Under the pieces are notes generated by a model that saw only the letters and a program-made list of their open reading frames with translations, was not told where the DNA came from and searched no databases. Shown here piece by piece: positions 47,122 through 55,367 of a DNA stretch of 64,000 nucleotides. A program made the translations under genes and the position numbers. Numbering within the stretch: the stretch's first letter is position 1; every line of letters starts with the position of its first letter. This DNA is from an endosymbiont of Bathymodiolus septemdierum str. Myojin knoll (GTDB taxonomy: Bacteria > Pseudomonadota > Gammaproteobacteria > PS1 > Pseudothioglobaceae), in the NCBI RefSeq assembly GCF_001547755.1, contig NZ_AP013042.1, forward strand, positions 1,116,001 through 1,180,000. The letters are read 5' to 3'.

Positions 47122-48729
47122 ATGACCAAACACGACCAAAAAGAATTAGGCAAAACCTTGTGGGCAATTGCCGACCAATTACGCGGTGCAATGAATGCCG
47201 ATGATTTCCGCGATTATATGCTGTCATTCTTGTTTTTACGCTATCTATCGGATAACTACGAAGCATCCGCTAAAAAAGAATTGGGATCAGATTATCCAAA
47301 ACTTGCAGCCGACGACAAGCGCGCACCTTTAGCGGTGTGGTATGAACAAAATGCTGAGGATGTCCCCGCATTTGAAAAGCAAATGCGCCGTAAAGTGCAT
47401 TATGTCATTGAGCCACAACACTTATGGAGCAGTATTGCAGAACTGGCAAGAACCCAGCACGATGATTTACTGCTTACCTTGCAGGCAGGTTTTAAATACA
47501 TTGAAAACAAATCGTTTGAAAATAGTTTTCAAGGCTTGTTCTCGGAAATTAATCTGGATTCTGAAAAACTCGGTAAAAAATATGCGGATCGTAATGCCAA
47601 ACTCTGCACCATTATTACTAAAATTGCTGAGGGCATTGCCGATTTTTCGAGTGATAGCGATGTATTAGGTGACGCCTATGAATATTTAATTGGCCAGTTT
47701 GCCGCAGGTTCGGGCAAAAAAGCCGGTGAGTTTTATACCCCACAACAATTGTCGTTAATACTGTCCGACATTGTCACTCTGGACAGTCAGGAACCCGCAA
47801 CAGGTAAAAAGAAAAAGCTCAATAAAGTGCTGGATTTTGCTTGTGGCTCAGGATCGTTATTGTTGAATGTGCGTAAGCAGTTAGGCTCACACGGCATTGG
47901 TAAAATATACGGGCAAGAAAAAAATATCACCACTTACAACTTGGCTCGTATGAATATGTTGTTGCATGGGGTTAAAGATTCTGAATTTGAAATTCATCAT
48001 GGAGATTCTTTGTTGAACGACTGGGATTTGCTGAATGAAATGAACCCGTCCAAAAAACTAGAATGTGATGCGGTGGTGGCGAATCCACCCTTTAGTTACC
48101 GCTGGGAACCGACGGACGCTTTAGGCGAAGATTTTCGCTTTAAAAGCTACGGACTTGCACCTAAGTCGGCTGCCGACTTTGCCTTTTTACTACACGGCTT
48201 TCATTTCTTGGGCGATGAAGGCACGATGGCAATTATCTTGCCCCATGGGGTGTTATTTCGGGGCGGTGCGGAAGCGCGTATTCGGTCAAAATTGTTAAAA
48301 GATAATCATATTGATACAGTAATCGGCTTGCCTGCAAATCTGTTTTTCTCTACAGGTATCCCCGTCTGTATTTTGGTGTTAAAAAAGTGTAAAAAGCCTG
48401 ATGATGTACTGATGATCAACGCAAGCGAACACTTTGAAAAAGGCAAGCGGCAAAATAGCTTATTGCCAGAACATATAGAAAAAATCATTGATACTTATCA
48501 ATACCGCAAAGAAGAGAAGCGTTATTCTCGTCGTGTTTCTATGGAAGAAATAGAGAAAAATGACTTCAACCTGAATATTTCCAGGTATGTCAGCACCGCC
48601 AAACCAGAAAAACAAATTAATTTGCTCGCAGTAAATACTGAGCTGAAGGAATTAGAGAAAAACATTATTTCTGCTACGGCTAAGCATAATGGGTTTCTTG
48701 AAGAACTTGGACTGCCTACAATACCATAG
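47122..48729 (+). CDS. hsdM: Type I DNA methyltransferase subunit HsdM
   Basis: HsdM methylates adenine in the target chosen by HsdS and is needed for restriction as well. The 535-residue protein has the N-terminal helical HsdM domain (about 8-140, LWAIADQLRGAMNADDFRDYML), then the methylase domain with GEFYTPQQLS, DFACGSGSLLLNV (cofactor site) and the catalytic NPPF in VVANPPFSYRW. SADFAFLLHGFHFLG and ILPHGVLFRGGAE are further N6-adenine methylase marks. It is complete, so self-methylation is possible even if other parts are damaged. It is the last gene of the island. Confidence 0.95.
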   Translation: MTKHDQKELGKTLWAIADQLRGAMNADDFRDYMLSFLFLRYLSDNYEASAKKELGSDYPKLAADDKRAPLAVWYEQNAEDVPAFEKQMRRKVHYVIEPQHLWSSIAELARTQHDDLLLTLQAGFKYIENKSFENSFQGLFSEINLDSEKLGKKYADRNAKLCTIITKIAEGIADFSSDSDVLGDAYEYLIGQFAAGSGKKAGEFYTPQQLSLILSDIVTLDSQEPATGKKKKLNKVLDFACGSGSLLLNVRKQLGSHGIGKIYGQEKNITTYNLARMNMLLHGVKDSEFEIHHGDSLLNDWDLLNEMNPSKKLECDAVVANPPFSYRWEPTDALGEDFRFKSYGLAPKSAADFAFLLHGFHFLGDEGTMAIILPHGVLFRGGAEARIRSKLLKDNHIDTVIGLPANLFFSTGIPVCILVLKKCKKPDDVLMINASEHFEKGKRQNSLLPEHIEKIIDTYQYRKEEKRYSRRVSMEEIEKNDFNLNISRYVSTAKPEKQINLLAVNTELKELEKNIISATAKHNGFLEELGLPTIP

Positions 48730-49079
48730 CCGAACCGCATTATTAAATTGCTTTATAACAAAAACATGCACTCGGACAAAATAAAGCTGCGTTCGTTCCT
48801 CACTACGCTTTATTTTGCCAGTGATGTTAAGAAATAATTGGGGTCAGTGTGCGGCTCCCCCATTCGACTGGACACTAAACTGATATTTTACGCACTATTT
48901 TTTACCTTCCAAATACTCTTTTGACCAACTAACGAGTGTTGCACTTATGATGTGAATTCAAGAAAAATAAAAATATTTTAGACTTTTTATCTTCTCACCC
49001 AAGCACCATTGGGCGCAATAAAATTGCAAAAAAATATAGCACCTGTTATCAGCAAAAAATAACTTGCGATTAAGTCGCT
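48730..49079. other. Intergenic region after hsdM with an inverted repeat and boundary repeat
   Basis: An 11-bp perfect inverted repeat, CAAAATAAAGC at 48777-48787 and its complement at 48807-48817, could form a hairpin after hsdM and may act as terminator or be part of a palindromic element. The right boundary repeat of the island is at 48829-48850. From 48851 to 49079 the sequence is AT-rich and shows no gene I can support. Confidence 0.5.
48829..48850. repeat. Right boundary repeat of the restriction island
   Basis: AAGAAATAATT at 48829-48839 repeats the left-hand 40509-40519 in the same orientation; GGGGTCAGTGT at 48840-48850 is the exact reverse complement of 40521-40531. The direct part could be a target duplication and the inverted part terminal repeats, although their order (duplication outside on the left but also to the left of the inverted part on the right) does not fit a simple transposon. 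Confidence 0.5.
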
Positions 49080-49298
49080 TTATTCCTCTTCTTTAACATC
49101 TTTATCAGCATCTTTTTTCGGCGGACAACCGTTATGCAACAGCCACTGGTCTTCATGGCCAATGGCTTTTGCAAATGCAGGAATTTCACACGCTTCTGCT
49201 GTTTTTTCCTTAACTTTGGCATTATCATCGCCAAAACCAAACAACGCCACGGCACTAATACTAAAAACTAACGCCAACAAAATAAATAATTTCTTCAT
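49080..49298 (-). CDS. Small exported two-cysteine peptide
   Basis: This 72-residue protein has a signal peptide (1 to about 19, hydrophobic LFILLALVFSISAVALF) and a mature part with two cysteines: ACEIPAFAKAIGHEDQW, then LLHNGCPPKKD. The tail is highly charged. I do not recognise the family. The residues between the cysteines (AIGHEDQWLLHNG) look conserved enough to hold a metal or contact a redox partner. It is the last gene of the cytochrome cluster, 9 bases after the preceding cytochrome gene, with AGGAGAA before the ATG. Confidence 0.75.
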   Translation of the reverse strand: MKKLFILLALVFSISAVALFGFGDDNAKVKEKTAEACEIPAFAKAIGHEDQWLLHNGCPPKKDADKDVKEEE

Positions 49299-49307
49299 AA
49301 CCTTCTC

Positions 49308-49775
49308 CTATTCTTTATCTTCTACCAATGTATAAGCACCGTGACAAGCAATACAATTTTGCATAATCACCGATACTTGCTTTAACGAATAATCCACATC
49401 TCTCTTTGTCATAGCATCTTCATAGAGTTCAGCAAATTGTGAGTGAATATTTTTCGTAATCTTTTTAAAATGCAGTGGGGTTTTGGCAATAATTGATACC
49501 TGCTTTTCACCCTTAGTATCACCTGTCAATATTTTAGCAATTGCGATGGTTTTATCTATATCTTTATCTGCTGCTGCCGTGACCAATTGTTGCATATGTC
49601 CTAACAAGCCACGCATCTCGCCCAAGACAAAGTTACGCTCATCTTTAGTCAAAACAATCGCTGTTCGCCCATCTGCCGAACGCACCGTAGAACCCATTAC
49701 CACTTGGTAGCCAACGCCAACAACAATGGTTGAAAGCACCACAATAATTACCCATAATGCTTTTATATTATTCAT
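49308..49775 (-). CDS. Exported c-type cytochrome, four-helix c'-like
   Basis: The 155-residue protein has an N-terminal membrane or signal segment (about 6-26) and a single haem-c site near the C terminus, NCIACHGAY (CxxCH). C-terminal placement of the haem and the long helical body (FVLGEMRGLLGHMQQLV, KTIAIAKIL, HFKKITKNIHSQFAELYED) match cytochrome c' and related four-helix cytochromes, which bind gases or carry electrons. The absence of the conserved c' ligand near the N terminus cannot be judged by eye. It lies 12 bases after the SoxH-like gene. Confidence 0.8.
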   Translation of the reverse strand: MNNIKALWVIIVVLSTIVVGVGYQVVMGSTVRSADGRTAIVLTKDERNFVLGEMRGLLGHMQQLVTAAADKDIDKTIAIAKILTGDTKGEKQVSIIAKTPLHFKKITKNIHSQFAELYEDAMTKRDVDYSLKQVSVIMQNCIACHGAYTLVEDKE

Positions 49776-49787
49776 ATTTTTCTCCTA

Positions 49788-50696
49788 TTAAAAATCAAAC
49801 TCCATTTGTTCAAACACCCATTGTGAATTTTTCCCAGTAAACGCTTCATAGTTTTTTAAATAACTAAATTTTGATTGGTCAATCTTACTGATATCCACCA
49901 TACTGCCATCATTTTCTAAAATTTTTCCAACTTCTTTTTTTAAAAATGCTAAATAATCATAAGTATTATGTTTAGCAGTTGCTAAATCAGATGGATTACC
50001 ATGACCTGGCACGATATGTTTTGGCTTAAAACTCGCCATTTTTTCAAATGTATGCATCCAACTTTGAAAATTCTTTGCAGGACCAATGCCCAATATCCTG
50101 TCATTGAAAACAATATCGCCAGTAAACATTGTTTTTGTACTCGGCATCCAAACCATAATATCGCCTACTGTATGTGCCCCGCCAAAATAATATAACTCTA
50201 AATGTATACCGCCAAAATCTAGTGTTTTATTCGCATCAAAAGTATCTGTTGAATAAAAAGGATGCGTGCCATCAAGGGCTTTTCCAATCAAGCGTTTAAG
50301 TTTACTCATATGAAAATCAGCCCTAGCAATCTGATCCTCATGTGTCTTACTTGATGAAATAATCTTAGCGCCCAGTTTGTGAAAATACTCATTGCCCAGC
50401 CAACGATGATCTTGTCCACCTGTATTAATGACAATTTTGATTGGCTTATCCGTTATTTTTTGAATCATCTGATGAATCTGCTGCGCACCCAGATAACTAC
50501 CGCCTGAATCTACCAGTATTACGCCATCCTTTGTTACAATAAAACCATGCGTTGAATTGTTACCCAAATTCTCCTGTGATCTATCAGTCATCTCGCCTAT
50601 TAACGCATACACATTGTCACTCACTTTTTGTATTTTCAACGCAGCCTGCGCAGTTGTCATACCGCCAAGCAATAGCAATAATATAATAATTCTCAT
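49788..50696 (-). CDS. Exported SoxH-like metallo-beta-lactamase-fold protein
   Basis: This 302-residue protein has a signal peptide (1-18, ending TAQA) and a metallo-beta-lactamase fold similar to SoxH and quinoprotein-relay hydrolases: GFIVTKDGVILVDSGGSYLG, HTVGDIMVWMPSTKTMFTGDIVFNDR and HIVPGHGNPSD. The first metal motif, normally NTHYHPDH, reads NTGGQDHRWLGN, so only Asp96 and His97 of HxHxDH remain; His175, Asp194 and His232 are present. It would bind one metal at most. The role of SoxH relatives in sulfur oxidation is unsettled. Its neighbours are c-type cytochromes and a DUF4395 protein. Confidence 0.82.
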   Translation of the reverse strand: MRIIILLLLLGGMTTAQAALKIQKVSDNVYALIGEMTDRSQENLGNNSTHGFIVTKDGVILVDSGGSYLGAQQIHQMIQKITDKPIKIVINTGGQDHRWLGNEYFHKLGAKIISSSKTHEDQIARADFHMSKLKRLIGKALDGTHPFYSTDTFDANKTLDFGGIHLELYYFGGAHTVGDIMVWMPSTKTMFTGDIVFNDRILGIGPAKNFQSWMHTFEKMASFKPKHIVPGHGNPSDLATAKHNTYDYLAFLKKEVGKILENDGSMVDISKIDQSKFSYLKNYEAFTGKNSQWVFEQMEFDF

Positions 50697-50699
50697 TTT

Positions 50700-51317
50700 C
50701 TACCCCTTAATTAAAAATTTAATAATGTTGCCAAACGATAAATACAACAATGCTAATATTGACAGCAAAAAAATAATTTTTTGCATTGTATCTAACTTTT
50801 GAATCGGCAATCGACTCCTTGTTAAATCACATGATTCCCCTGGGCAATGTTGCGCACCACCATGGTGATAAGCATTATAAACCTTGCACCCTACGCAAAT
50901 CCCAAACACCGATTCAAAAAACAACAACCCCAAACACAACGCACAAGTTAAAATATTGATGGGCCCACGAATATCGTTTAATACCACCAAATAAAACATA
51001 ATTAATGCCAAGAAAAACCCGAATGCCCACGCCCATCTTTTCTGCGGAGCACCCACATATTCTGGTGTTTGATTATTCACCATCCAACGCCCCACCACCA
51101 TTGATGGTGAATATTTTGGATTAATAAATACGCGAATGAAAAAATCAAACAAAAACACCGTTACCATTAACTTAGTTGGCTCATTATTACCTGTCAAAAA
51201 TCCATTCAAAAATGCCATAAATGCAAAGAAAAATACAATCCCAGCCGCAGCCCGAACCTCCCGTTCATTCAAAACAAGCACCTCGTAACCCTCTACTTTT
51301 TCACCAAATCCAAACAT
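50700..51317 (-). CDS. DUF4395-like cysteine-containing membrane protein
   Basis: The protein resembles the DUF4395 family: FGEKVEGYEVLVLNEREVRAAAGI, FIRVFINPKYSPSMVVGR, and in the second half GICVGCKVYN, which gives a CxxC after a membrane helix. About four membrane segments are predicted (25-45, 100-118, 123-143, 185-205 of the longer form). A further pair of cysteines is in HCPGESCD. The function of the family is not known; members often stand near thioredoxin-like and sulfur genes. I prefer the ATG at 51317 (MFGFGEKV); an in-frame ATG at 51329 would overlap the cytochrome stop by one base. Confidence 0.78.
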   Translation of the reverse strand: MFGFGEKVEGYEVLVLNEREVRAAAGIVFFFAFMAFLNGFLTGNNEPTKLMVTVFLFDFFIRVFINPKYSPSMVVGRWMVNNQTPEYVGAPQKRWAWAFGFFLALIMFYLVVLNDIRGPINILTCALCLGLLFFESVFGICVGCKVYNAYHHGGAQHCPGESCDLTRSRLPIQKLDTMQKIIFLLSILALLYLSFGNIIKFLIKG

Positions 51318-51328
51318 AGCACCCCTCA

Positions 51329-51769
51329 TTAATTAACCGTAAAAGCCTCATGACAAGCTAAACAATTTTTCATCAACTTTCCTGTCAATTCCGCTAAATC
51401 CTTCATATCATCTGCGTCATCCTCATCTACTTCTGCCGCATTAATAGCCAATTCCTCAAACATCATATGTGTCGGAGCGCCAATTTGTTCAAATGATACT
51501 GGGGTCTTATCTTTAACAGATTGCGGTGTTGCTCTCGCCATTCTATTACCAGAATAGCGCGCTGCTTTAATAATCATAGTTTTATTTCCCGTACCGATAC
51601 CGAACACAATCTGCTGGACGCTCATTAACATTTGTCTCATTTCACTCAGAAATTCCACCTTTTCTTCATCATCTAAACCTAAATGATAACGCTGATCCGT
51701 TGCACCTACTGAAATCTGCATCATTCCCAATGTGCCAAATAATACTAAAAATAGGACTGTCTTTTTCAT
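51329..51769 (-). CDS. Exported cytochrome c'-like protein
   Basis: This 146-residue protein has a cleavable signal peptide (1-22, ending SVGA) and a C-terminal haem site NCLACHEAF. EEKVEFLSEMRQMLMSVQQIVFGI forms the first long helix, and DMKDLAELTGKLMKNCLACH the last, as in four-helix cytochromes c'. It resembles the cytochrome at 49308-49775 in layout and probably arose by duplication. It is the first gene of the cluster, and its start codon lies within an 11-bp tandem repeat. Confidence 0.82.
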   Translation of the reverse strand: MKKTVLFLVLFGTLGMMQISVGATDQRYHLGLDDEEKVEFLSEMRQMLMSVQQIVFGIGTGNKTMIIKAARYSGNRMARATPQSVKDKTPVSFEQIGAPTHMMFEELAINAAEVDEDDADDMKDLAELTGKLMKNCLACHEAFTVN

Positions 51770-51839
51770 ATGTTTTTCATATGTTTTTCAATGTTTTTCA
51801 TATGTTTTTCATATGTTTTTCATATGTTTTTCAATGTTC
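51762..51839. repeat. Tandem 10/11-bp repeats over the cytochrome start
   Basis: Seven units follow each other: TTTTTCATATG (11 bp) five times and TTTTTCAATG (10 bp) twice, in the order 11, 11, 10, 11, 11, 11, 10. On the minus strand each 11-bp unit reads ATGAAAAACAT, so the array forms several ATGs; each opens a four-codon frame (M-K-N-I) whose TGA overlaps the next ATG. The final unit supplies the cytochrome's own start. Because 10 and 11 are not multiples of three, changes in copy number would alter the reading frames. Confidence 0.9.
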
Positions 51840-51952
51840 AATATTTTATTAAGTTAAGAGCACATTGTACCGATTTTTTACCTAACATAATATGACTGAA
51901 ATCATAACTATTAAAAAACACTTAAACAAGCTGTTTATATATAATAAGCAGC

Positions 51953-52513
51953 ATGAATACATTCAACCAAGATTTATTTCTATTTCTTAACGCATTTACT
52001 GGCAAAAATACCTACCTTGACCAAATCATTCTGGGCTTTGGAGAAGTCACACCTTACGCATTCATCGTACTCATCATTGGCCTATTTTTCTTCACCAAAC
52101 GCAAAAACGAAGCCATCTTTTCCACCTTTAGTACTGTCCTTGCCCTCTCCATCAGTAAAATCATTGGGTTGCTTTATTTCCATAACCGCCCTTTTATGGA
52201 TCACATCGGCACCACTCTTAAAGCCCACGCCCTAGATTCCTCACTTCCCTCTGACCACACTACGCTCATCTTTGCCATCCTCTCCACCTTGTTACTCTTT
52301 AAATCTACCCGAAAAATCGCACTCATCTCCCTACCTATTGGCATCATCGGTTCATTTGCTAGGGTTTTTGAAGGTATTCACTACCCATTAGACATTATCG
52401 CTGGCATCGCGGTCGGACTCCTAAGTGCAGTTATTGTCTATCAATCTAGAGAAAGATTGATAATTATTAATGACATTATTTTCAAAGTTGAGAAATTTAT
52501 ATTTAGAAAATAA
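51953..52513 (+). CDS. PAP2 superfamily phosphatase (undecaprenyl-diphosphatase-like)
   Basis: This 186-residue membrane protein has about five helices and the three-part PAP2 acid-phosphatase motif: YFHNRPF (first), SLPSDHTT (second) and SFARVFEGIHYPLDIIAG (third, with the catalytic histidine). BcrC-type relatives recycle undecaprenyl pyrophosphate, and others dephosphorylate phosphatidic acid or lipid A. The small size and motif spacing favour the BcrC-like branch. A terminator follows at 52522-52549. Confidence 0.88.
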   Translation: MNTFNQDLFLFLNAFTGKNTYLDQIILGFGEVTPYAFIVLIIGLFFFTKRKNEAIFSTFSTVLALSISKIIGLLYFHNRPFMDHIGTTLKAHALDSSLPSDHTTLIFAILSTLLLFKSTRKIALISLPIGIIGSFARVFEGIHYPLDIIAGIAVGLLSAVIVYQSRERLIIINDIIFKVEKFIFRK

Positions 52514-52521
52514 ATACAACC

Positions 52522-52549
52522 TAAGCCCGGCTTACCTAAGCCGGGCTTA
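52522..52549 (+). terminator. Strong hairpin after the PAP2 gene
   Basis: A 12-bp perfect stem, TAAGCCCGGCTT, with a four-base ACCT loop and its complement gives a GC-rich hairpin. It is not followed by a clear T run on either strand, so it may terminate with Rho help or protect the 3' end. It lies between convergent PAP2 and ygiQ-like genes. Confidence 0.6.
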
Positions 52550-52614
52550 ACAACTTAGTAAGGGAAATATTAAAATGATTTGCTTCGCAACCCAGTCTAA
52601 TGACCATGCCTAAT

Positions 52615-54798
52615 TTAATTCTTTTTCTTGAATTTTTTCACTTTAATGCGATGATGAAAATCATCACTAACTTTAGGCTTATGGTTGAAATTAGCAGTAA
52701 AAATTTTGCCAATATTGCCACCAGCAAACGGCACTAAACACGATTCCTTACTACCAATTAAATCGCTCCTGCCCATTTTCTTTAATGCTTCGCGTAATAT
52801 TTCTTGATTTTTAGGGTCGTGATAACGCAAAAAAGCCTTGTGTAATTTTCTAGTTTGTGCCTTACGCGGCGTTGTTACCACCTCGGAGCTGTGTGTTATT
52901 TTTTTTAATGGGTTAAGTTCCGTGTGATACATAGCCGAGGCAATTGCCATAGGGGTTGGGATAAATGCTTGAACTTGGTCTGGTTTAAAATTATTTTCTT
53001 TTAACCATAATGCCAAATTCAACATATCCTCATCGCTCGTTCCTGGATGCGAGGAAATAAAATAAGGAATAAGATATTGCTCCTTGCCAGCTTGTTTAGA
53101 GTATCTTTCAAAGAGTTTTTTAAATTGATAATAAGCGCCAATTCCTGGTTTCATCATTTTTGACAAAGTACCATCTTCGGTATGCTCTGGCGCAATTTTA
53201 AGACGACCGCCAACATGATGAGTAACCAATTCTTTGATATATTCAGGGTCGCGAACAGCCAAATCATAACGCAAACCAGAGGCGATAAAAATACGCTTAA
53301 CGCCCTCTAATTTACGCGCTCGCCTGTAAAGCTTAGTAAGTGGCTTGTGGTCAGTTCCAAGGTTTGGACAAATTCCAGGATACACGCAAGACAGGCGTCG
53401 ACACGCCGCTTCTATTTTATTGTCCTTGCATTGCAACCGATACATATTCGCCGTTGGGCCGCCAAGATCAGAGATATTACCTTTAAAATCTTTATCGGTA
53501 TCACGAATAGTTTCTATTTCACGAATGACAGAATCCTCAGAGCGACTTTGAATAATTCGTCCCTCGTGTTCGGTGATTGAACAAAAAGTGCAGCCACCAA
53601 AACAACCACGCATAATATTGATTGAAAACCGAATCATATCAAAAGCAGGGATTTTTAAATCACCGTATGACGGGTGTGGCTGACGCGTATATGGCAACTC
53701 AAATACGCTATCAAACTCCTCCATCGTCAATGGAATTGGCGGGGGATTAAGCCAAACATCACGATTACCATGGCGTTGCACTAAGGCTCTGGCATTACCT
53801 GGATTGGTTTCAAGATGAAAAACTCTTGAAGTATGTGCATAAAGATATTTGTCAATTGCCACTTGCTCAAATGATGGCAGGCGAATAACGCTAGTTTCGC
53901 GCTTCAAACCCTTAGTGCGCTGGTTAAAATCAATCACCTGGGCTGCGCCTTGATTTGGGTCAATTTTGAGCGTTTTAATTGGATTATTTGAATTATTTTT
54001 ATCAGCGCAACCTTGACTATTTTTAGCAGAAGTATCGGCGTATGGGTCGGCGTATGGGTGCTTTAAACTTTTATCATCATCAATTTCACTAGAATCTAAT
54101 ACCGTCCAACCAGCAGGAATACCCTGACGCATAAACGCTGTACCACGAATATTAGTCATTTTTTTAATATTTTCACCAGCAGCGATTCGGTGTGCAACTT
54201 CTACAACGGCGCGCTCAGCATTGCCAAAAAGTAATAAATCTGCCTTGGAGTCAGGCAAAATAGAGCGACGAATAGTTTGCGACCAATGGTCATATTGAGC
54301 TATCCTCCTTAAACTTGCTTCAATACCACCGATAATAACAGGAATACCTTTAAAAGCCTCTTTGGCACGCTGAGTATAAACAGTGGTAGCACGATCTGGG
54401 CGTTTTCCAGCCATACCACCAGCAGTATAAGCATCATCAGAGCGAGGTTTTTTCTCGGCAGTATAATGATTAACCATAGAATCCATATTCCCGGACGCTA
54501 CTGCGAAAAATAAATTTGGTCTACCAAGTTTTCGAAAATCAGCAGCAGAGTGCCAATCAGGTTGAGAAATAATCCCAACACGAAAACCTTGAGACTCCAG
54601 CAAACGCCCAATAATTGCCATACCAAAACTAGGGTGATCAACATAAGCATCGCCAGTTATGATAATAATATCGCAACTATCCCACGCCAAGTCATCCATT
54701 TCTTCACGCGACATTGGCAAGAGTTGTGCTGGGACTAACCCTTTTTTAGATGGCCAAAATTTGGAATAAGAATATAAATTTTTAGGCAGTGAGTACAT
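52615..54798 (-). CDS. ygiQ: YgiQ family radical SAM protein
   Basis: The 727-residue protein matches the YgiQ family. The N-terminal UPF0313-type region (about 1-330) includes [17 protein letters not shown] and [16 protein letters not shown]. The radical SAM domain has the cluster motif [16 protein letters not shown] near 395-410. [29 protein letters not shown] and [15 protein letters not shown] are family hallmarks, and the tail is lysine-rich. The reaction is not known. It lies 2 bases downstream of a Crp/Fnr regulator gene on the same strand. Confidence 0.93.
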   Translation of the reverse strand: MYSLPKNLYSYSKFWPSKKGLVPAQLLPMSREEMDDLAWDSCDIIIITGDAYVDHPSFGMAIIGRLLESQGFRVGIISQPDWHSAADFRKLGRPNLFFAVASGNMDSMVNHYTAEKKPRSDDAYTAGGMAGKRPDRATTVYTQRAKEAFKGIPVIIGGIEASLRRIAQYDHWSQTIRRSILPDSKADLLLFGNAERAVVEVAHRIAAGENIKKMTNIRGTAFMRQGIPAGWTVLDSSEIDDDKSLKHPYADPYADTSAKNSQGCADKNNSNNPIKTLKIDPNQGAAQVIDFNQRTKGLKRETSVIRLPSFEQVAIDKYLYAHTSRVFHLETNPGNARALVQRHGNRDVWLNPPPIPLTMEEFDSVFELPYTRQPHPSYGDLKIPAFDMIRFSINIMRGCFGGCTFCSITEHEGRIIQSRSEDSVIREIETIRDTDKDFKGNISDLGGPTANMYRLQCKDNKIEAACRRLSCVYPGICPNLGTDHKPLTKLYRRARKLEGVKRIFIASGLRYDLAVRDPEYIKELVTHHVGGRLKIAPEHTEDGTLSKMMKPGIGAYYQFKKLFERYSKQAGKEQYLIPYFISSHPGTSDEDMLNLALWLKENNFKPDQVQAFIPTPMAIASAMYHTELNPLKKITHSSEVVTTPRKAQTRKLHKAFLRYHDPKNQEILREALKKMGRSDLIGSKESCLVPFAGGNIGKIFTANFNHKPKVSDDFHHRIKVKKFKKKN

Positions 54799-54800
54799 AT

Positions 54801-55367
54801 TTATCGTATTTTAATAAGGTGTTTTTTGCGACTAATTCTACCTTCTTGCTCAAGAATTTTCAAAGTGCGATAAAAAGTTTCATGTGCTAAGCCGAGTTTT
54901 TGTGCCATATCTTTGAGTGAATAGGAAAAATGGAATTCAGAATTTTCATCTACCTCGGAATCGAAAAAAGTTGTTACCCTGTTGTAGGCACTATTGATGC
55001 TTTTTATTTCGTTCAATAATCTCAAATCTCGCACTTGCTGGGTGTGGATTTTAAGCAAATCCATTGTGGCATTCGGGTGTTTTTGTAAATATTGCAAAAC
55101 TGTTGATTTATCAAAAGATAAAACAGTGCAGGGGCAATCACAAATGGCGTGACAATGGTATTTATTGGCAAAAAGAGAGGCTTCAGCAAAGGTTTCGCGC
55201 GCGTAGGCAATGTGAATAACCAAGGGTTGCCCATCTGAAGTTTCTCGCACTAATTTGATTCGTCCTTTGTCAAGAAAAAAGAGACGATTAGCCTCTGAAT
55301 TTTGTTGGAAAAGGTAGTCGCCTTTTTTAAAATTTAGGGTTTTATATTTTAGTATTTCTTTAAACAT
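54801..55367 (-). CDS. Crp/Fnr family transcription regulator
   Basis: This 188-residue protein has a cyclic-nucleotide-binding-type sensor domain (about 10-115, with [25 protein letters not shown]) and a C-terminal helix-turn-helix (about 145-185, [29 protein letters not shown]). It lacks the four-cysteine Fnr cluster motif, although CHAICDCPC gives a close group of cysteines near residues 72-80 in the sensor domain, which could respond to redox or metals. The E..R of the recognition helix resembles Crp-type sites (ETFYRTL). It overlaps the flavoprotein gene upstream by 8 bases. Confidence 0.88.
   Translation of the reverse strand: MFKEILKYKTLNFKKGDYLFQQNSEANRLFFLDKGRIKLVRETSDGQPLVIHIAYARETFAEASLFANKYHCHAICDCPCTVLSFDKSTVLQYLQKHPNATMDLLKIHTQQVRDLRLLNEIKSINSAYNRVTTFFDSEVDENSEFHFSYSLKDMAQKLGLAHETFYRTLKILEQEGRISRKKHLIKIR

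Noticed and set aside
40509-48850. Classical transposon carrying the restriction genes
   Set aside because: No transposase or integrase gene, and the order of direct and inverted repeats does not fit a standard transposon with target duplication.
51762-51839. CRISPR array
   Set aside because: The 10/11-bp units adjoin without spacers, and no cas gene is present anywhere in the window.
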